Assembly (NCBI GenBank): GCA_016703945.1
Contig: JADJBC010000018.1
Span: 14,557-78,556, forward strand
Direction of reading: 5' to 3'
DNA length: 64,000 bases
Source of the DNA: Candidatus Aalborgicola danicus
GTDB taxonomy: Bacteria; Pseudomonadota; Gammaproteobacteria; Burkholderiales; Burkholderiaceae_C
Below, one piece after another: positions 34,002 through 42,703 of the stretch. Numbering within the stretch: position 1 is the first letter of the stretch; the number at the start of each line of letters is the position of its first letter. Below the pieces are notes generated by a model. The model was not told the origin of the DNA and did not search any database. It was given only the letters and a program-made list of their open reading frames with translations. Both the position numbers and the translations under genes were made by a program.

Positions 34002-34907
34002 TTAATCTGCTTTCTCGGTCTTCTCGGCGAGATGCCGATAGTAGTTTGCCTCAGCCTCGGCCGGTGGAATATACCCAATGGGCTCCAGCAGTCGGTGGTG
34101 ATTGAACCAGGACACCCATTCAAGGGTAGCCAGTTCCAGTGACTCTTTGGTTTTCCAGGGAGCACGGCGGTGAATCAATTCGGTTTTGTACAACCCGTTG
34201 ATCGTCTCTGCCAAAGCGTTGTCGTAACTGTCACCACGACTGCCGACCGAAGGCTCTATGCCAGCTTGGGCGAGACGCTCGGTGTACAGGATGGAGACAT
34301 ATTGCGACCCCCTGTCGGAGTGATGGATCAATGCATTGTGGTCCGGCTGACGGTCATACAGAGCCTGCTCCAGCGCGTCCAGAACAAATTCCGTTCGCAT
34401 GGAACTGCTGACTCGCCAGCCCACAATCCGGCGGGCATACACGTCGATCACAAAGGCGACGTATTGCCAACCCTGCCAGGTCGAGACGTACGTGAAGTCC
34501 GAAACCCAAAGTTGGTTGGGGCGATCAGCCTTGAACTGGCGATTGACCCGGTCCAGCGGACGTGGTGCCGCTGTGTCAGGGACCGTGGTACGTATGACCT
34601 TGCCTCGGCGCGCACCCTGCAACCCCAAACGTTTCATCAGCCGCTCGACGGTGCAACGTGCTACCTGGAAGCCTTCACGGTTCATCTGATGCCAGACCTT
34701 GTCGGCACCGTAGACCTGCATGTTGGACTGCCAGACCAGCTGGATTTGGGGCATCAAGGTGTCATCCGTCTTGGCACGTGCACAGCGTAATTCGGGTTTG
34801 CGTTGGCACGCAGCATGGCGCCGATATCCTGACGGGGCAATCTGCAAGACCTTGCAGATCGGCTCGACCCCGTAGGTGTCGCGATGCTTGTCCACAAAGT
34901 CCTTCAA
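34002..34907 (-). CDS. IS3-family transposase OrfB
   Basis: The frame begins at TTG 34907, overlapping the orfA stop (TTGA). It contains the HTH-21-like start (KDFVDKHRDTYGVEPICKVL), then the DDE integrase core: WVSDFTYVSTWQGWQYVAFV (first Asp), ALIHHSDRGSQYVS (second Asp), SYDNALAETINGLYKTELI (Glu) and the end LEWVSWFNHHRLLEPIG. 301 residues, intact. OrfB catalyses strand transfer, together with OrfA as OrfAB. Confidence 0.92.
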   Translation of the reverse strand: MKDFVDKHRDTYGVEPICKVLQIAPSGYRRHAACQRKPELRCARAKTDDTLMPQIQLVWQSNMQVYGADKVWHQMNREGFQVARCTVERLMKRLGLQGARRGKVIRTTVPDTAAPRPLDRVNRQFKADRPNQLWVSDFTYVSTWQGWQYVAFVIDVYARRIVGWRVSSSMRTEFVLDALEQALYDRQPDHNALIHHSDRGSQYVSILYTERLAQAGIEPSVGSRGDSYDNALAETINGLYKTELIHRRAPWKTKESLELATLEWVSWFNHHRLLEPIGYIPPAEAEANYYRHLAEKTEKAD

Positions 34908-35230
34908 GACTTGAGTTTGCGGTCGAGCTCCGCCTGGGCAAAAAAAGCACTGGCCAGTTTCAGAATTTCGTTGGCCCGGCGCAGTTCCTTGACCTCACGC
35001 TCTAGGGCTTTGATGCGGTCGCGCTCTTCACTGGTCACGCCATCACGAAGCCCGGTGTCGATCTCTTGCTTGCGCACCCATTCGTTTAGGGTCTGTGGGA
35101 CGCAGCCGATCTTGGGTGCAATTGATTCAATGGCGGCCCACAAGGACGGGTATTCGCCACGGTGCTCTTGCACCATGCGAACAGCGCGTTCGCGAACTTC
35201 GGGGGAAAAACGATTTGATTTCTTGCTCAT
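34904..35230 (-). CDS. IS3-family transposase OrfA
   Basis: 108 residues with the N-terminal helix-turn-helix (RFSPEVRERAVRMVQEHRGE, then IGCVPQTLNEWVRKQ) that binds the IS ends, followed by a leucine-zipper region (DRIKALEREVKELRRANEIL). Intact, unlike the copy at 42379-42703. Its stop overlaps the start of orfB, so ribosomes can pass directly or by frameshift. Confidence 0.9.
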   Translation of the reverse strand: MSKKSNRFSPEVRERAVRMVQEHRGEYPSLWAAIESIAPKIGCVPQTLNEWVRKQEIDTGLRDGVTSEERDRIKALEREVKELRRANEILKLASAFFAQAELDRKLKS

Positions 35231-35370
35231 GACTCCATCTTCTCAAAGGTTGGAGCCTCCTCAATTCCCGGGGCGATTTAACATCTCGGATGGGAAATCC
35301 GCTCGTTTTACCTTTTGGAGAGGATGAGCTCAATTAGCCAAGATGACGAAGAATGACGAGAATCACACGC

Positions 35371-35887
35371 ATGACTTCCCTCCCCACTTATCGTCCGGGA
35401 CTCGCTAAGCGCCACAGCCGCCGGCTTCGCAAGAAGCTTCACATCGCAAATGTTCCAAGAGCTTGGTTTCGAATACGAGATCACCTGGGAGCACTTCACT
35501 ACTGCTTGCCAACAGGACGCGTTCCTAGACGCCTGGATAGCGCTTATTGAGTCGCGCGATCTGGTCCTTGTTGGCGGGCCCACGTCAGGGTTCATCTGCG
35601 GGCGCCAAAAAAACCCAACCCGCTCTGACATCAATGCCCTCCAGGACTTTCTGTCGTACTGGCCAGGGATTCAGCAGGACGTAATTGGCAAGTTGGTACA
35701 TGCCTGGTATGGGGCCTACGACGGTGCGGATCCAGTGTTAAGCGCCGACATTTGCGATTACATCCCCACCTACGATGAAGTCGATCCGACTCCTCCAGTT
35801 ATGCCGCGCATAGAAATGCGTCGAACCAGGCAGCGTGCATCCCTTCTACGAACTGCCAGCATTTGTAACAAGGGCAAAGCCAGATGA
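35371..35887 (+). pseudogene. YggL (DUF469)-like gene with a frameshift and a long tail
   Basis: The first frame (ATG 35371) gives PGLAKRHSRRLRKKLHIAN, the conserved start of YggL proteins. After about 35445 the continuation FQELGFEYEITW is in the next frame, then LVLVGGPTSGFICG and a YggL-like C-terminal part. One base appears to be lost or gained. YggL binds the 50S ribosomal subunit. The frame runs about 45 residues past the usual end (IPTYDEVDPTPPVMP...). It is next to IS3 copy 1 and upstream of the plasmid replicon. Confidence 0.7.
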
Positions 35888-35969
35888 CTTTAATAGACCG
35901 CTATAGGGTTTCAACTTTAGGGCGCGTCCTCATAAACACGATTGATGGATCCAATTTTCACTAGGTTCT

Positions 35970-36191
35970 TCACTGTTGTGCCGAGTGCTCCGTTCGGAAT
36001 TTGTACGCATCAACCGGGTCCGGTGGATCAATGGGGTAATGCTTAGCTTCGTAGGCTTGAACAAGCGCCCCTTGTGCATCCAGTTTTTTGCCCTCGGGAG
36101 AATCTGCCTCGGGGTCAAGATCAATCAGCGTCCCAACCACGCGTAGTGCAGTCAGGTAGTCCTCTTCGGTACGAATAGATTCAATTTCCAT
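35970..36191 (-). CDS. HigA-like antitoxin N-terminal part (73 aa)
   Basis: The sequence MEIESIRTEEDYLTALRVVG and EAKHYPIDPPDPVDAYKFRT follows the N-terminal half of HigA/HTH antitoxins of type II systems (typical form: 'I.T..DY..AL..i..L', then 'YEAKHYPIDPPDPVEAI.FR.EQ'). The DNA-binding HTH that should follow is missing, because the frame ends at the Gln-Gln tail. No HigB toxin gene is next to it. Probably a remnant. Confidence 0.6.
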   Translation of the reverse strand: MEIESIRTEEDYLTALRVVGTLIDLDPEADSPEGKKLDAQGALVQAYEAKHYPIDPPDPVDAYKFRTEHSAQQ

Positions 36192-36640
36192 GGTCAGGCT
36201 CCATTGAGCTAGCTGGTGAAAAGCGAACAGATTCCGGAAGCAAAGGCTGAGAAGAGCTACTGCGCAGACTCCAATGTTCGAATCCTGCCGCCAATTTGAT
36301 TATGGCTGACCTGCTATTCGGGTAACTTAAGCTGATTTGACTGGGCAGCAAACTAGGCCCTCGCCGCCATTTGGATCCAAATAAATCGTTGAAAACCTCG
36401 GTTTTGATGCTTTTGCGTGATTGACCCCGTGGGTCAATCACGCTTGTCCATCACTTTGGCCTTTTTACAGCAATGCCAGACATAGAAAAACGCCGACGTT
36501 CTTGTCCAAGCTGCCGGTTATCGACGGCGTCATCTACGCGGCCGAGGAGTCGCAATTTGCAAGCACATAAGATATTACGGCCAGACATTTTTAGGCTTTC
36601 CAAACTTTCGTCGAGTTTCCAATGGGCAGTGAAATTGAGA
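36192..36640. other. Region without a supported gene
   Basis: About 450 bases between the HigA-like fragment and the parB terminator. It contains GTTCGAATCCTGCCGCCA at 36273-36290, which looks like a tRNA 3' end but has no matching stem upstream, so it may be an old integration-site scar. No gene is supported. Confidence 0.4.
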
Positions 36641-36643
36641 GAG

Positions 36644-36674
36644 AAAAAAAAGGGGGGTTCGGAACCACCCCCCT
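36644..36674 (-). terminator. Rho-independent terminator of parAB
   Basis: On the minus strand GGGGGGTGGTTC pairs with GAACCCCCC and is followed by eight T. It begins about 20 bases after the parB stop. The stem sequence is closely related to a palindrome inside parB at 36848-36870. Confidence 0.75.
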
Positions 36675-36693
36675 CATAACTGAGTATTAAAAA

Positions 36694-37701
36694 TCAAGAG
36701 ATCAATGCTTTGACGAGCTTTTCAATTTCTTGCATCCTTTCGTGATTAAAGTTTTTGAAGTTGATCACAGCAGTATTTTTTGATTTATCAATGCAGATTG
36801 ATGCCGCCTGACCGCCCTTCCCTTTTACCGACAACTCGATCAGCGGGGGGGGTGGTTCCGAACCACCCCCATCAATCAAGAAAGAAAAGACAGCCTTTGG
36901 AGTCGTCTTTTCTTCCCTCTTTTTCACTTGTTGCGCCCTCGCAAGAACGATCTCAGGATCCTTCTGCAATGCCGCTGTCAAATCAGTTGCCCAACGCAAT
37001 TGAATATCAAGAGGACTAGAAAATGCATTCAAAACATCAGCCGGCAGACGCGCCAGACTCAATGACTTTCCCAGATTAGACAAGTCAACATGCAATGCTT
37101 CAGAAAGTTTCCTTGCTGAGGGAAATAAGCCCTCATCTAACGCTTTGGCGTACATCAAGCCCTGCTCGAAAGGTCGTAAATCCGCCCGCTGGCGATTCTC
37201 ACGATCCATCTGGGCAAAGAGGTCAACATCAGTAACGTCATCAATCAACGCGAGTACTGGCAAGCCAAGTTCAAGACAGGCGCGGTGTCGACGATGACCG
37301 AACACGATTTCAAACTCACCGGCTACACCCTTCAATGGTCGAACTTTGATCGGTTGAACGTTGCCCCCTGACTGCTCGATTTCAAGCTTCAGCGATTCGA
37401 ATTCTTTGGATGCCAATGAGGCCTCACTGCGATTCGCCCACTTGCTTGCTCTTACCAGCTTGGGATCAAGATTCTTGGCAACGTCCGCACCATCAAACTC
37501 TTTAAGCCTGCCTTCAGAAGCTTCGAGCTCATTCTTTAACCGTTCGTTTTCATCAGTAATCTTCTTGTCGTGATAAATGCTGTCAACGTGCATACCGATC
37601 GCAGTCTTAGGCGCGTCAACAACCTGGCCAGAGCTCCGTTGCTCTTCCTTCTTTTTCACGATCTCACCGAGATTCACGTTCAGTCTATTTTTGATTGACA
37701 T
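36694..37701 (-). CDS. parB: ParB-type plasmid partition protein
   Basis: Start at ATG 37701 (MSIKNRLNVNLGEIVKKKEE), eight bases after the parA stop; 335 residues. Seen: the ParB/Srx N-terminal box with GGNVQPIKVRPL and FEIVFGHRRHRACLELGL (GHRR motif, about residue 135), then the HTH (SARKLSEALHVDLSNLGKSL, about 195-215). The C-terminal dimer part ends HERMQEIEKLVKALIS. It binds centromere-like sites and loads onto DNA with the help of ParA. A Gly-Ser-Glu-Pro stretch (DGGGSEPPPPLIELSV) is coded by a palindrome. Confidence 0.88.
   Translation of the reverse strand: MSIKNRLNVNLGEIVKKKEEQRSSGQVVDAPKTAIGMHVDSIYHDKKITDENERLKNELEASEGRLKEFDGADVAKNLDPKLVRASKWANRSEASLASKEFESLKLEIEQSGGNVQPIKVRPLKGVAGEFEIVFGHRRHRACLELGLPVLALIDDVTDVDLFAQMDRENRQRADLRPFEQGLMYAKALDEGLFPSARKLSEALHVDLSNLGKSLSLARLPADVLNAFSSPLDIQLRWATDLTAALQKDPEIVLARAQQVKKREEKTTPKAVFSFLIDGGGSEPPPPLIELSVKGKGGQAASICIDKSKNTAVINFKNFNHERMQEIEKLVKALIS
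36848..36870. repeat. Perfect palindrome inside parB
   Basis: Arms GGGGGTGGTTC and GAACCACCCCC with a single central C. It codes for the Gly-Ser-Glu-Pro-Pro run of ParB and is nearly the same sequence as the stem of the terminator at 36644-36674. It could be a partition site, a duplicated terminator absorbed into the gene, or a mere repeat. Confidence 0.7.
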
Positions 37702-37709
37702 ACAAGCTC

Positions 37710-38921
37710 CTACTTCTCTTGTGACTGCAAGGAAACGCGTTTGAAGTCGTTCAGCTGCCTCTGCCATGCCATCATGACTTGACTCTCAATCAACTCAGTG
37801 AAGCGCTCGTAGGCATCAAAGGCACGTCGATAAGTTTTGGTGTTGATATCTGAAGGTGCAATGTCATAGACAGTGCCGAAGGTAGCGCTGGCACTCTTGG
37901 TCGCAGATGTCTCAGGTATTTCTACGGGCAACAGCTTGTCCCCATATGCGCCGCTGATCCACTCGCGCACAGCCGAGGATGATGCACTGTTGTAATCAAC
38001 ACGCGACAACAGAATATTTACAAAGTCGAACTCCTTGGCTTTACCACGCTCCGTGACCAAACCGCCGGCGACATCATTGAACAGACTGAAAAACTGAGAG
38101 CTAGAAATAAAGTCCAGGTTATTTGGAGGTACCGGGATAACCAAGCCATCAGCGGCCAACATCGCGTTGATCGTCAGATAGGAGAGGGCAGGGGAGGTAT
38201 CGATAACGATGACATCGTAGTTCTGACGCACATCATCCAAGGCATAACTCAACACGTTCCAAAACTCAAAATTGGCCTCGGACTTTTGGCGCCCTGGGAG
38301 GGCAAACTCGGCACCATACAGTGACAGACTAGCGGGGATGATGTCAATTCCATCCCAGTAAGTTTTACGAATTGCATAGCCTGCAGACGTTTGGGTGCCG
38401 TAGCAGAGAGGTAGGAGGGTGTCGTCATCATCGACTCCCTCAACACCCATCAGAGTTGTAGCTGAGGCCTGCGGGTCCTGGTCGATGATGAGAACTTTGT
38501 GGCCACGCAAACTTAGCCCTTGCGCAAGCGCTACAGCAGTTGTAGTTTTACTGACGCCACCTTTGAAATTGCACACCCCAATAACGATCGCGTCGGCTCC
38601 TTCGGGCCGCAAGTTTTCACTCAATACAGCTTGCGTCCACACTCTCAACGTTTCAAGGCTGTACATCCGCCGTTTCTTACCTGGCTCCGGTTCATTCGCA
38701 CCAGGTAGATCTCCTTTACGCGCCCTTGCCAAAACATCTTTGTCTTCGAGCCCGCAAAACCAGCCGAGCTGTTGAACAGTGAATGTGGGCGCCGGCTTCA
38801 CAAAGTCTGGCTGAAGCAGACTCTCGCGTACTCCAGAGACAATGTCTTTCGCCTTGTTGCCCAGAGTGACGAGATCCGCTAGGCTGAGCCTATTAGTAGT
38901 AACTTGAGGTTGTTTTTTCAT
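37710..38921 (-). CDS. parA: ParA-type partition ATPase with N-terminal HTH
   Basis: Start at ATG 38921 (MKKQPQVTTNRLSLADLVTL) or 38927. The N-terminal 110 residues hold a winged-helix of MerR-like look (VQQLGWFCGLEDKDVLARAR), as in the larger type Ia ParA proteins that repress their own operon. The ATPase core has the deviant Walker A CNFKGGVSKTTTAVALAQ (about residues 117-134, with the signature Lys), then DQDPQASATTLMG and VIVIDTSPALSYLTINAM. 403 residues. It drives segregation of ParB-bound plasmid. Confidence 0.92.
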   Translation of the reverse strand: MKKQPQVTTNRLSLADLVTLGNKAKDIVSGVRESLLQPDFVKPAPTFTVQQLGWFCGLEDKDVLARARKGDLPGANEPEPGKKRRMYSLETLRVWTQAVLSENLRPEGADAIVIGVCNFKGGVSKTTTAVALAQGLSLRGHKVLIIDQDPQASATTLMGVEGVDDDDTLLPLCYGTQTSAGYAIRKTYWDGIDIIPASLSLYGAEFALPGRQKSEANFEFWNVLSYALDDVRQNYDVIVIDTSPALSYLTINAMLAADGLVIPVPPNNLDFISSSQFFSLFNDVAGGLVTERGKAKEFDFVNILLSRVDYNSASSSAVREWISGAYGDKLLPVEIPETSATKSASATFGTVYDIAPSDINTKTYRRAFDAYERFTELIESQVMMAWQRQLNDFKRVSLQSQEK

Positions 38922-38944
38922 AAACATGAAAGATGTAGTGTTTT

Positions 38945-38990
38945 GGTTATTGTACTTTCGGTGTATGAAAAATGCGTACTTTCAAGAAAG
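38945..38990 (-). promoter_or_regulatory. Candidate parAB promoter with direct repeats
   Basis: GTACTTTC occurs at 38952-38959 and 38976-38983, 24 bases apart. On the minus strand TTGAAA and TACAAT can be read nearby. A ParA autoregulatory operator would be expected here, but spacing is not ideal for a standard promoter, so the call is tentative. Confidence 0.35.
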
Positions 38991-39083
38991 ATGCTGCATT
39001 TTCCAAATCTTCCATCCAGCCTGTTCTTCTGATTTCGTCTCCTTGCCTCTCTTTTTGATCAAAAAGTCGTCGTCACGTCTGAG

Positions 39084-39440
39084 TTATCCACAGGCGTGCT
39101 GGATACGCAGCCTTCTTCTTTTTAAATATCTTTAAGAATTTAAGACTTTACGCCTGAGTTTCTTTATATAAATCATAAGGTTACGCTATTTCAGATGAGA
39201 CAAAAACCGGGATAGATGAGACAAAAACCGGTATTCATGAGTTTTAAACCGAGATACATGAGAATAAAACCGACCAGATCGAAATTCACCTCCAAAAGCT
39301 TCTCAGCACGAAAGATATACGTTACTCGAACTAATGCAGCCACCTTTTGACCACAACAATCATCTTCAGATGAGAAAAAAACCGACTTAGGACCGGTCTA
39401 AAAAACTTTGAAGGCTGCCTCAAATGAGAAAAAAACCGGC
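39084..39440. other. oriV: Plasmid replication origin (iterons, DnaA box, AT-rich region)
   Basis: A perfect DnaA box TTATCCACA lies at 39084-39092, followed by an AT-rich region 39121-39180. Iterons of the form ATGAGAcaAAAACCG start at 39195, 39216, 39237 and 39258, exactly 21 bases (two helical turns) apart. Two more start at 39370 and 39424 just upstream of rep. This is the classical layout of an iteron-controlled theta origin of Rep_3-type plasmids, with copies near the gene for autoregulation. Confidence 0.9.
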
Positions 39441-39507
39441 TTTGAGACAAGTTTCAAATGAAATAGAATTTCTATGAACCTCATCTAACCTTTCTGAGAA
39501 GCTCTAA

Positions 39508-40818
39508 ATGAACAGCGACGTGCAACAAAAAATCAGAAAGCCGGTATCAACGCTTGCAATCATTCCAAAGACAGGCTCGATCACAAAGCTGGGGCGTCAG
39601 GCCTATGCCGTAATGCTTCTTGCGGCTCGCGATCAGGCGGCAGAAGATCCGGAAACCGGAATGTTTTCTTCTCCGCTTCATTCCATCATCCAAGGATTCG
39701 ATGGAAACAAAGACAGCATGAAGGTGCTAAAAGCAACCTTGCGCTCAATGGTATCCAGCGTAATAGAGTGGCAGTCGCCGACCGAAGGGGAGTCTGATGA
39801 GTGGAATGCCAGCGGCTTATTAGCCGCTGCAAAAATAAAGCTCATCAAAGGCGAGAACCACATCTTTTGGGCCTATGCACCCAACCTGCGGTATGAACTA
39901 CTGAATCCCCAGCGTTATGCGCAACTGCAGCGATCAACGATCTCAAAAGCAAAAAGCCACGCAGGTTTATCCCTCTATGAAAATTGTGTTCGCTACAAGG
40001 ATGTACCGTCAGGCCTGACCAGCGAACACCCCTGGGAGTGGTGGGTACCTGTTTTGCGCGGCAAGCCGGTAAAGATTGGAACTGAGCTCGAGTACGGAAT
40101 ATTCAAGCGTGACACTCTCAACAAAGCGATCGCTGAAGTGAATGAGATTTCTGAGGTAACAGTTGCTTTACGTGAGACCAAGGCGGGTAAGTCAGTGACA
40201 ACGATTCAGTTCGAAGTCAAAAAGAAGCCTCGGTTGTCGATTGAGTATGAAGAGGAGTCGCGTGCACCAGTCAGCGCTGCATCATTGGTGAAAGCAGAAA
40301 AGATGGGTGTCCCTGCAAAAATAGCGGATGCCCTGTATGGCAAGTTTGGTGACAAAGCTCTCCTAAAGGCCTTAAATAAGTTAGCGGTGCGACTAGAACA
40401 ATTTACGGCTCCAGTTGGCAATCAAAACGCCTATTTGAAGACCATCCTTGAAAATGGACTTGCCGAAGAAACTCAGGGTAGTGAAAACACAGCGCTTGAG
40501 CAGAGAGCGACTACTGACCACGAGTCAAAGGAAGAAGCTGCAAATCCAACTCCATATACCTTGCAGGCTGGACAGATACAGAAAGCGGAGCAGGGCGTCA
40601 GTCAGTTGGAGACTGCAAAGAATGAAATAGCTGCGTTATCTTCAGTTGAAAAAGAAGAGTTGGTCAGCGAGCTGAGAGCTTATGCAGTTCAGCAACAGTG
40701 GGCTCCGCGGATGATATTGAGGGTAGAGGCAGGGGAACTGGAAAACCCCATGATTCAAGGCGCTCTGGCCAAGCTTCACTGGAAAAAAACTAGGGGGGCA
40801 GATTGGATCCCTTTTTAG
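39508..40818 (+). CDS. Plasmid replication initiator (Rep_3 family-like)
   Basis: A 436-residue protein beginning MNSDVQQKIRKPVSTLAIIP. The N-terminal half has the winged-helix pattern of Rep_3/RepE-type initiators: GRQAYAVMLLAARDQAAE, a region HIFWAYAPNLRYELLNPQRY, and a second WH part with LEYGIFKRDTLNKAIAEVNE. The C-terminal third is charged and probably flexible (TLEQRATTDHESKEEAANPT), with a final SVEKEELVSELRAYAVQQQW helix. It would bind the upstream iterons and open the AT-rich region. Divergent from parA across the origin. Confidence 0.85.
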   Translation: MNSDVQQKIRKPVSTLAIIPKTGSITKLGRQAYAVMLLAARDQAAEDPETGMFSSPLHSIIQGFDGNKDSMKVLKATLRSMVSSVIEWQSPTEGESDEWNASGLLAAAKIKLIKGENHIFWAYAPNLRYELLNPQRYAQLQRSTISKAKSHAGLSLYENCVRYKDVPSGLTSEHPWEWWVPVLRGKPVKIGTELEYGIFKRDTLNKAIAEVNEISEVTVALRETKAGKSVTTIQFEVKKKPRLSIEYEEESRAPVSAASLVKAEKMGVPAKIADALYGKFGDKALLKALNKLAVRLEQFTAPVGNQNAYLKTILENGLAEETQGSENTALEQRATTDHESKEEAANPTPYTLQAGQIQKAEQGVSQLETAKNEIAALSSVEKEELVSELRAYAVQQQWAPRMILRVEAGELENPMIQGALAKLHWKKTRGADWIPF

Positions 40819-41434
40819 GCATCTTGGTATTCAATGCAACGGGTTGCACCTAGTTGTTTCTTTTGCTTTTTATCATGCTTAAGTGTGCGATTTTCAGGAT
40901 TTCGCAAAGTCGGTTTGGCCATGAATTCGGCCTTTTGGCTAAGAATCGGGGCCGAAGTTGACGGACCTACGAGCAAACTCAAACACCTAGAAAATAAGTT
41001 GTGATCAGGTTGCACCTATAAACTCGCTTTCGAAAGTAGATTCAATTTAAGAATAGCTTTCGGATCAAAGATCTATTCCGTGCAAACACCATTTTTCCGT
41101 CACTTGCTTCGCCGAATGTGACGAAAAAAAGGAATGTGATGCTTAGCGCGACGATAAAGCCTAGAAATGGCAGTTCACAACGCTCAATTAATACCCCGCT
41201 TACCGCGCACGGATACGCTTGCCAACTAGATTCGCATATCGGAGCCGAGACGGTGTAATAGACGCTTCCTGCATCGCGCGGGCTAACGAAGTTTGTGGCG
41301 CCACAATTTCTCTGTATCGGTATCGCGGCCTCAGCCCTATGCGGCTCAAAGAGGTCATTGCTGACGTTGAAACCTATGTTGTTGACTTAGCCAGCAATAG
41401 CTTCGACTTTACTAATCTAGCACCGGCCGGTGTG
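40819..41434. other. Region without a supported gene
   Basis: About 620 bases between rep and IS3 copy 2. It contains an inverted repeat CGTCAC...GTGACG (about 41098-41125) followed by an A-run, which could be a terminator on the minus strand only in weak form. Short frames here are not convincing. Confidence 0.4.
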
Positions 41435-41470
41435 ATATGAATCGCCCCGGGTTTCGTGGAGGCTGGTTGG

Positions 41471-42382
41471 TTAAAGTGAAACTGGGGTTTCGGTCTTCTC
41501 GGCGAGTTGCCGATAGTAGTTTGCCTCAGCCTCGGCCGGTGGAATATACCCAATCGGCTCCAGCAGGCGGTGGTTGTTGAACCAGGACACCCATTCAAGG
41601 GGTAGCCAGTTCCAGTGACTCTTTGGTTTTCCAGGAGCACGGCGGTGAATCAATTCGGTTTTGTACAACCCGTTGATCGTCTCTGCCAAAGCGTTGTCGT
41701 AACTGTCACCACGACTGCCGACCGAAGGCTCTATGCCAGCTTGGGCGAGACGCTCGGTGTACAGGATGGAGACATATTGCGACCCCCTGTCGGAGTGATG
41801 GATCAATGCATTGTGGTCCGGCTGACGGTCATACAGAGCCTGCTCCAGCGCGTCCAGAACAAATTCCGTTCGCATGGAACTGCTGACTCGCCAGCCCACA
41901 ATCCGGCGGGCATACACGTCGATCACAAAGGCGACGTATTGCCAACCCTGCCAGGTCGAGACGTACGTGAAGTCCGAAACCCAAAGTTGGTTGGGGCGAT
42001 CAGCCTTGAACTGGCGATTGACCCGGTCCAGCGGACGTGGTGCCGCTGTGTCAGGGACCGTGGTACGTATGACCTTGCCTCGGCGCGCACCCTGCAACCC
42101 CAAACGTTTCATCAGCCGCTCGACGGTGCAACGTGCTACCTGGAAGCCTTCACGGTTCATCTGATGCCAGACCTTGTCGGCACCGTAGACCTGCATGTTG
42201 GACTGCCAGACCAGCTGGATTTGGGGCATCAAGGTGTCATCCGTCTTGGCACGTGCACAGCGTAATTCGGGTTTGCGTTGGCACGCAGCATGGCGCCGAT
42301 ATCCTGACGGGGCAATCTGCAAGACCTTGCAGATCGGCTCGACCCCGTAGGTGTCGCGATGCTTGTCCACAAAGTCCTTCAA
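41471..42382 (-). CDS. IS3-family transposase OrfB, copy 2 (altered segment)
   Basis: Same protein as at 34002-34907 except for a segment near the C-terminus. Copy 1 reads APWKTKESLELATLEW, copy 2 reads APGKPKSHWNWLPLEW. The DNA differs by one lost and one gained G about 35 bases apart, which changes about 12 residues and then restores the frame. The DDE residues are kept. The end also differs (TETPVSL in place of TEKAD). Starts at TTG 42382 like copy 1. Confidence 0.88.
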   Translation of the reverse strand: MKDFVDKHRDTYGVEPICKVLQIAPSGYRRHAACQRKPELRCARAKTDDTLMPQIQLVWQSNMQVYGADKVWHQMNREGFQVARCTVERLMKRLGLQGARRGKVIRTTVPDTAAPRPLDRVNRQFKADRPNQLWVSDFTYVSTWQGWQYVAFVIDVYARRIVGWRVSSSMRTEFVLDALEQALYDRQPDHNALIHHSDRGSQYVSILYTERLAQAGIEPSVGSRGDSYDNALAETINGLYKTELIHRRAPGKPKSHWNWLPLEWVSWFNNHRLLEPIGYIPPAEAEANYYRQLAEKTETPVSL

Positions 42383-42703
42383 GACTTGAGTTTGCGGTCG
42401 AGCTCCGCCTGGGCAAAAAAAGCACTGGCCAGTTTCAGAATTTCGTTGGCCCGGCGCAGTTCCTTGACCTCACGCTCTAGGGCTTTGATGCGGTCGCGCT
42501 CTTCACTGGTCACGCCATCACGAAGCCCGGTGTCGATCTCGCTTGCGCACCCATTCGTTTAGGGTCTGTGGGACGCAGCCGATCTTGGGTGCAATTGATT
42601 CAATGGCGGCCCACAAGGACGGGTATTCGCCACGGTGCTCTTGCACCATGCGAACAGCGCGTTCGCGAACTTCGGGGGAAAAACGATTTGATTTCTTGCT
42701 CAT
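42379..42703 (-). pseudogene. IS3 OrfA, copy 2, broken by a 2-base deletion
   Basis: Matches OrfA of copy 1, but two T are missing near 42540 (GATCTCGCTTGC here against GATCTCTTGCTTGC). The frame then ends early (VRKRDRHRAS). OrfA binds the IS ends, so this copy cannot transpose on its own, though copy 1 could supply OrfA. Confidence 0.9.

Larger units (their letters stand above)
33963..35280 (-). mobile_element. IS3-family element, copy 1 (intact)
   Basis: Inverted ends TGAATCGCCCCGGG (left) and its counterpart at the right (CCCGGGGCGATTTA). Length about 1317 bases with orfA and orfB on the minus strand. The right end carries TTA where copy 2 has TCA. A possible 3-base duplication AAC flanks it if the right end is taken one base shorter. 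Copy 2 is at 41438-42753 in the same orientation. Confidence 0.9.

Noticed and set aside
34170..34790. Plus-strand open frames opposite the IS3 transposase (also at 41615-42265)
   Set aside because: They are shadows of the orfB codons, repeated in both IS copies, and have no family pattern.
36273..36290. Possible tRNA 3' end with GTTCGAATC and a final CCA
   Set aside because: The T-stem does not pair and no acceptor or anticodon stem is present upstream; at most a scar of an integration site.
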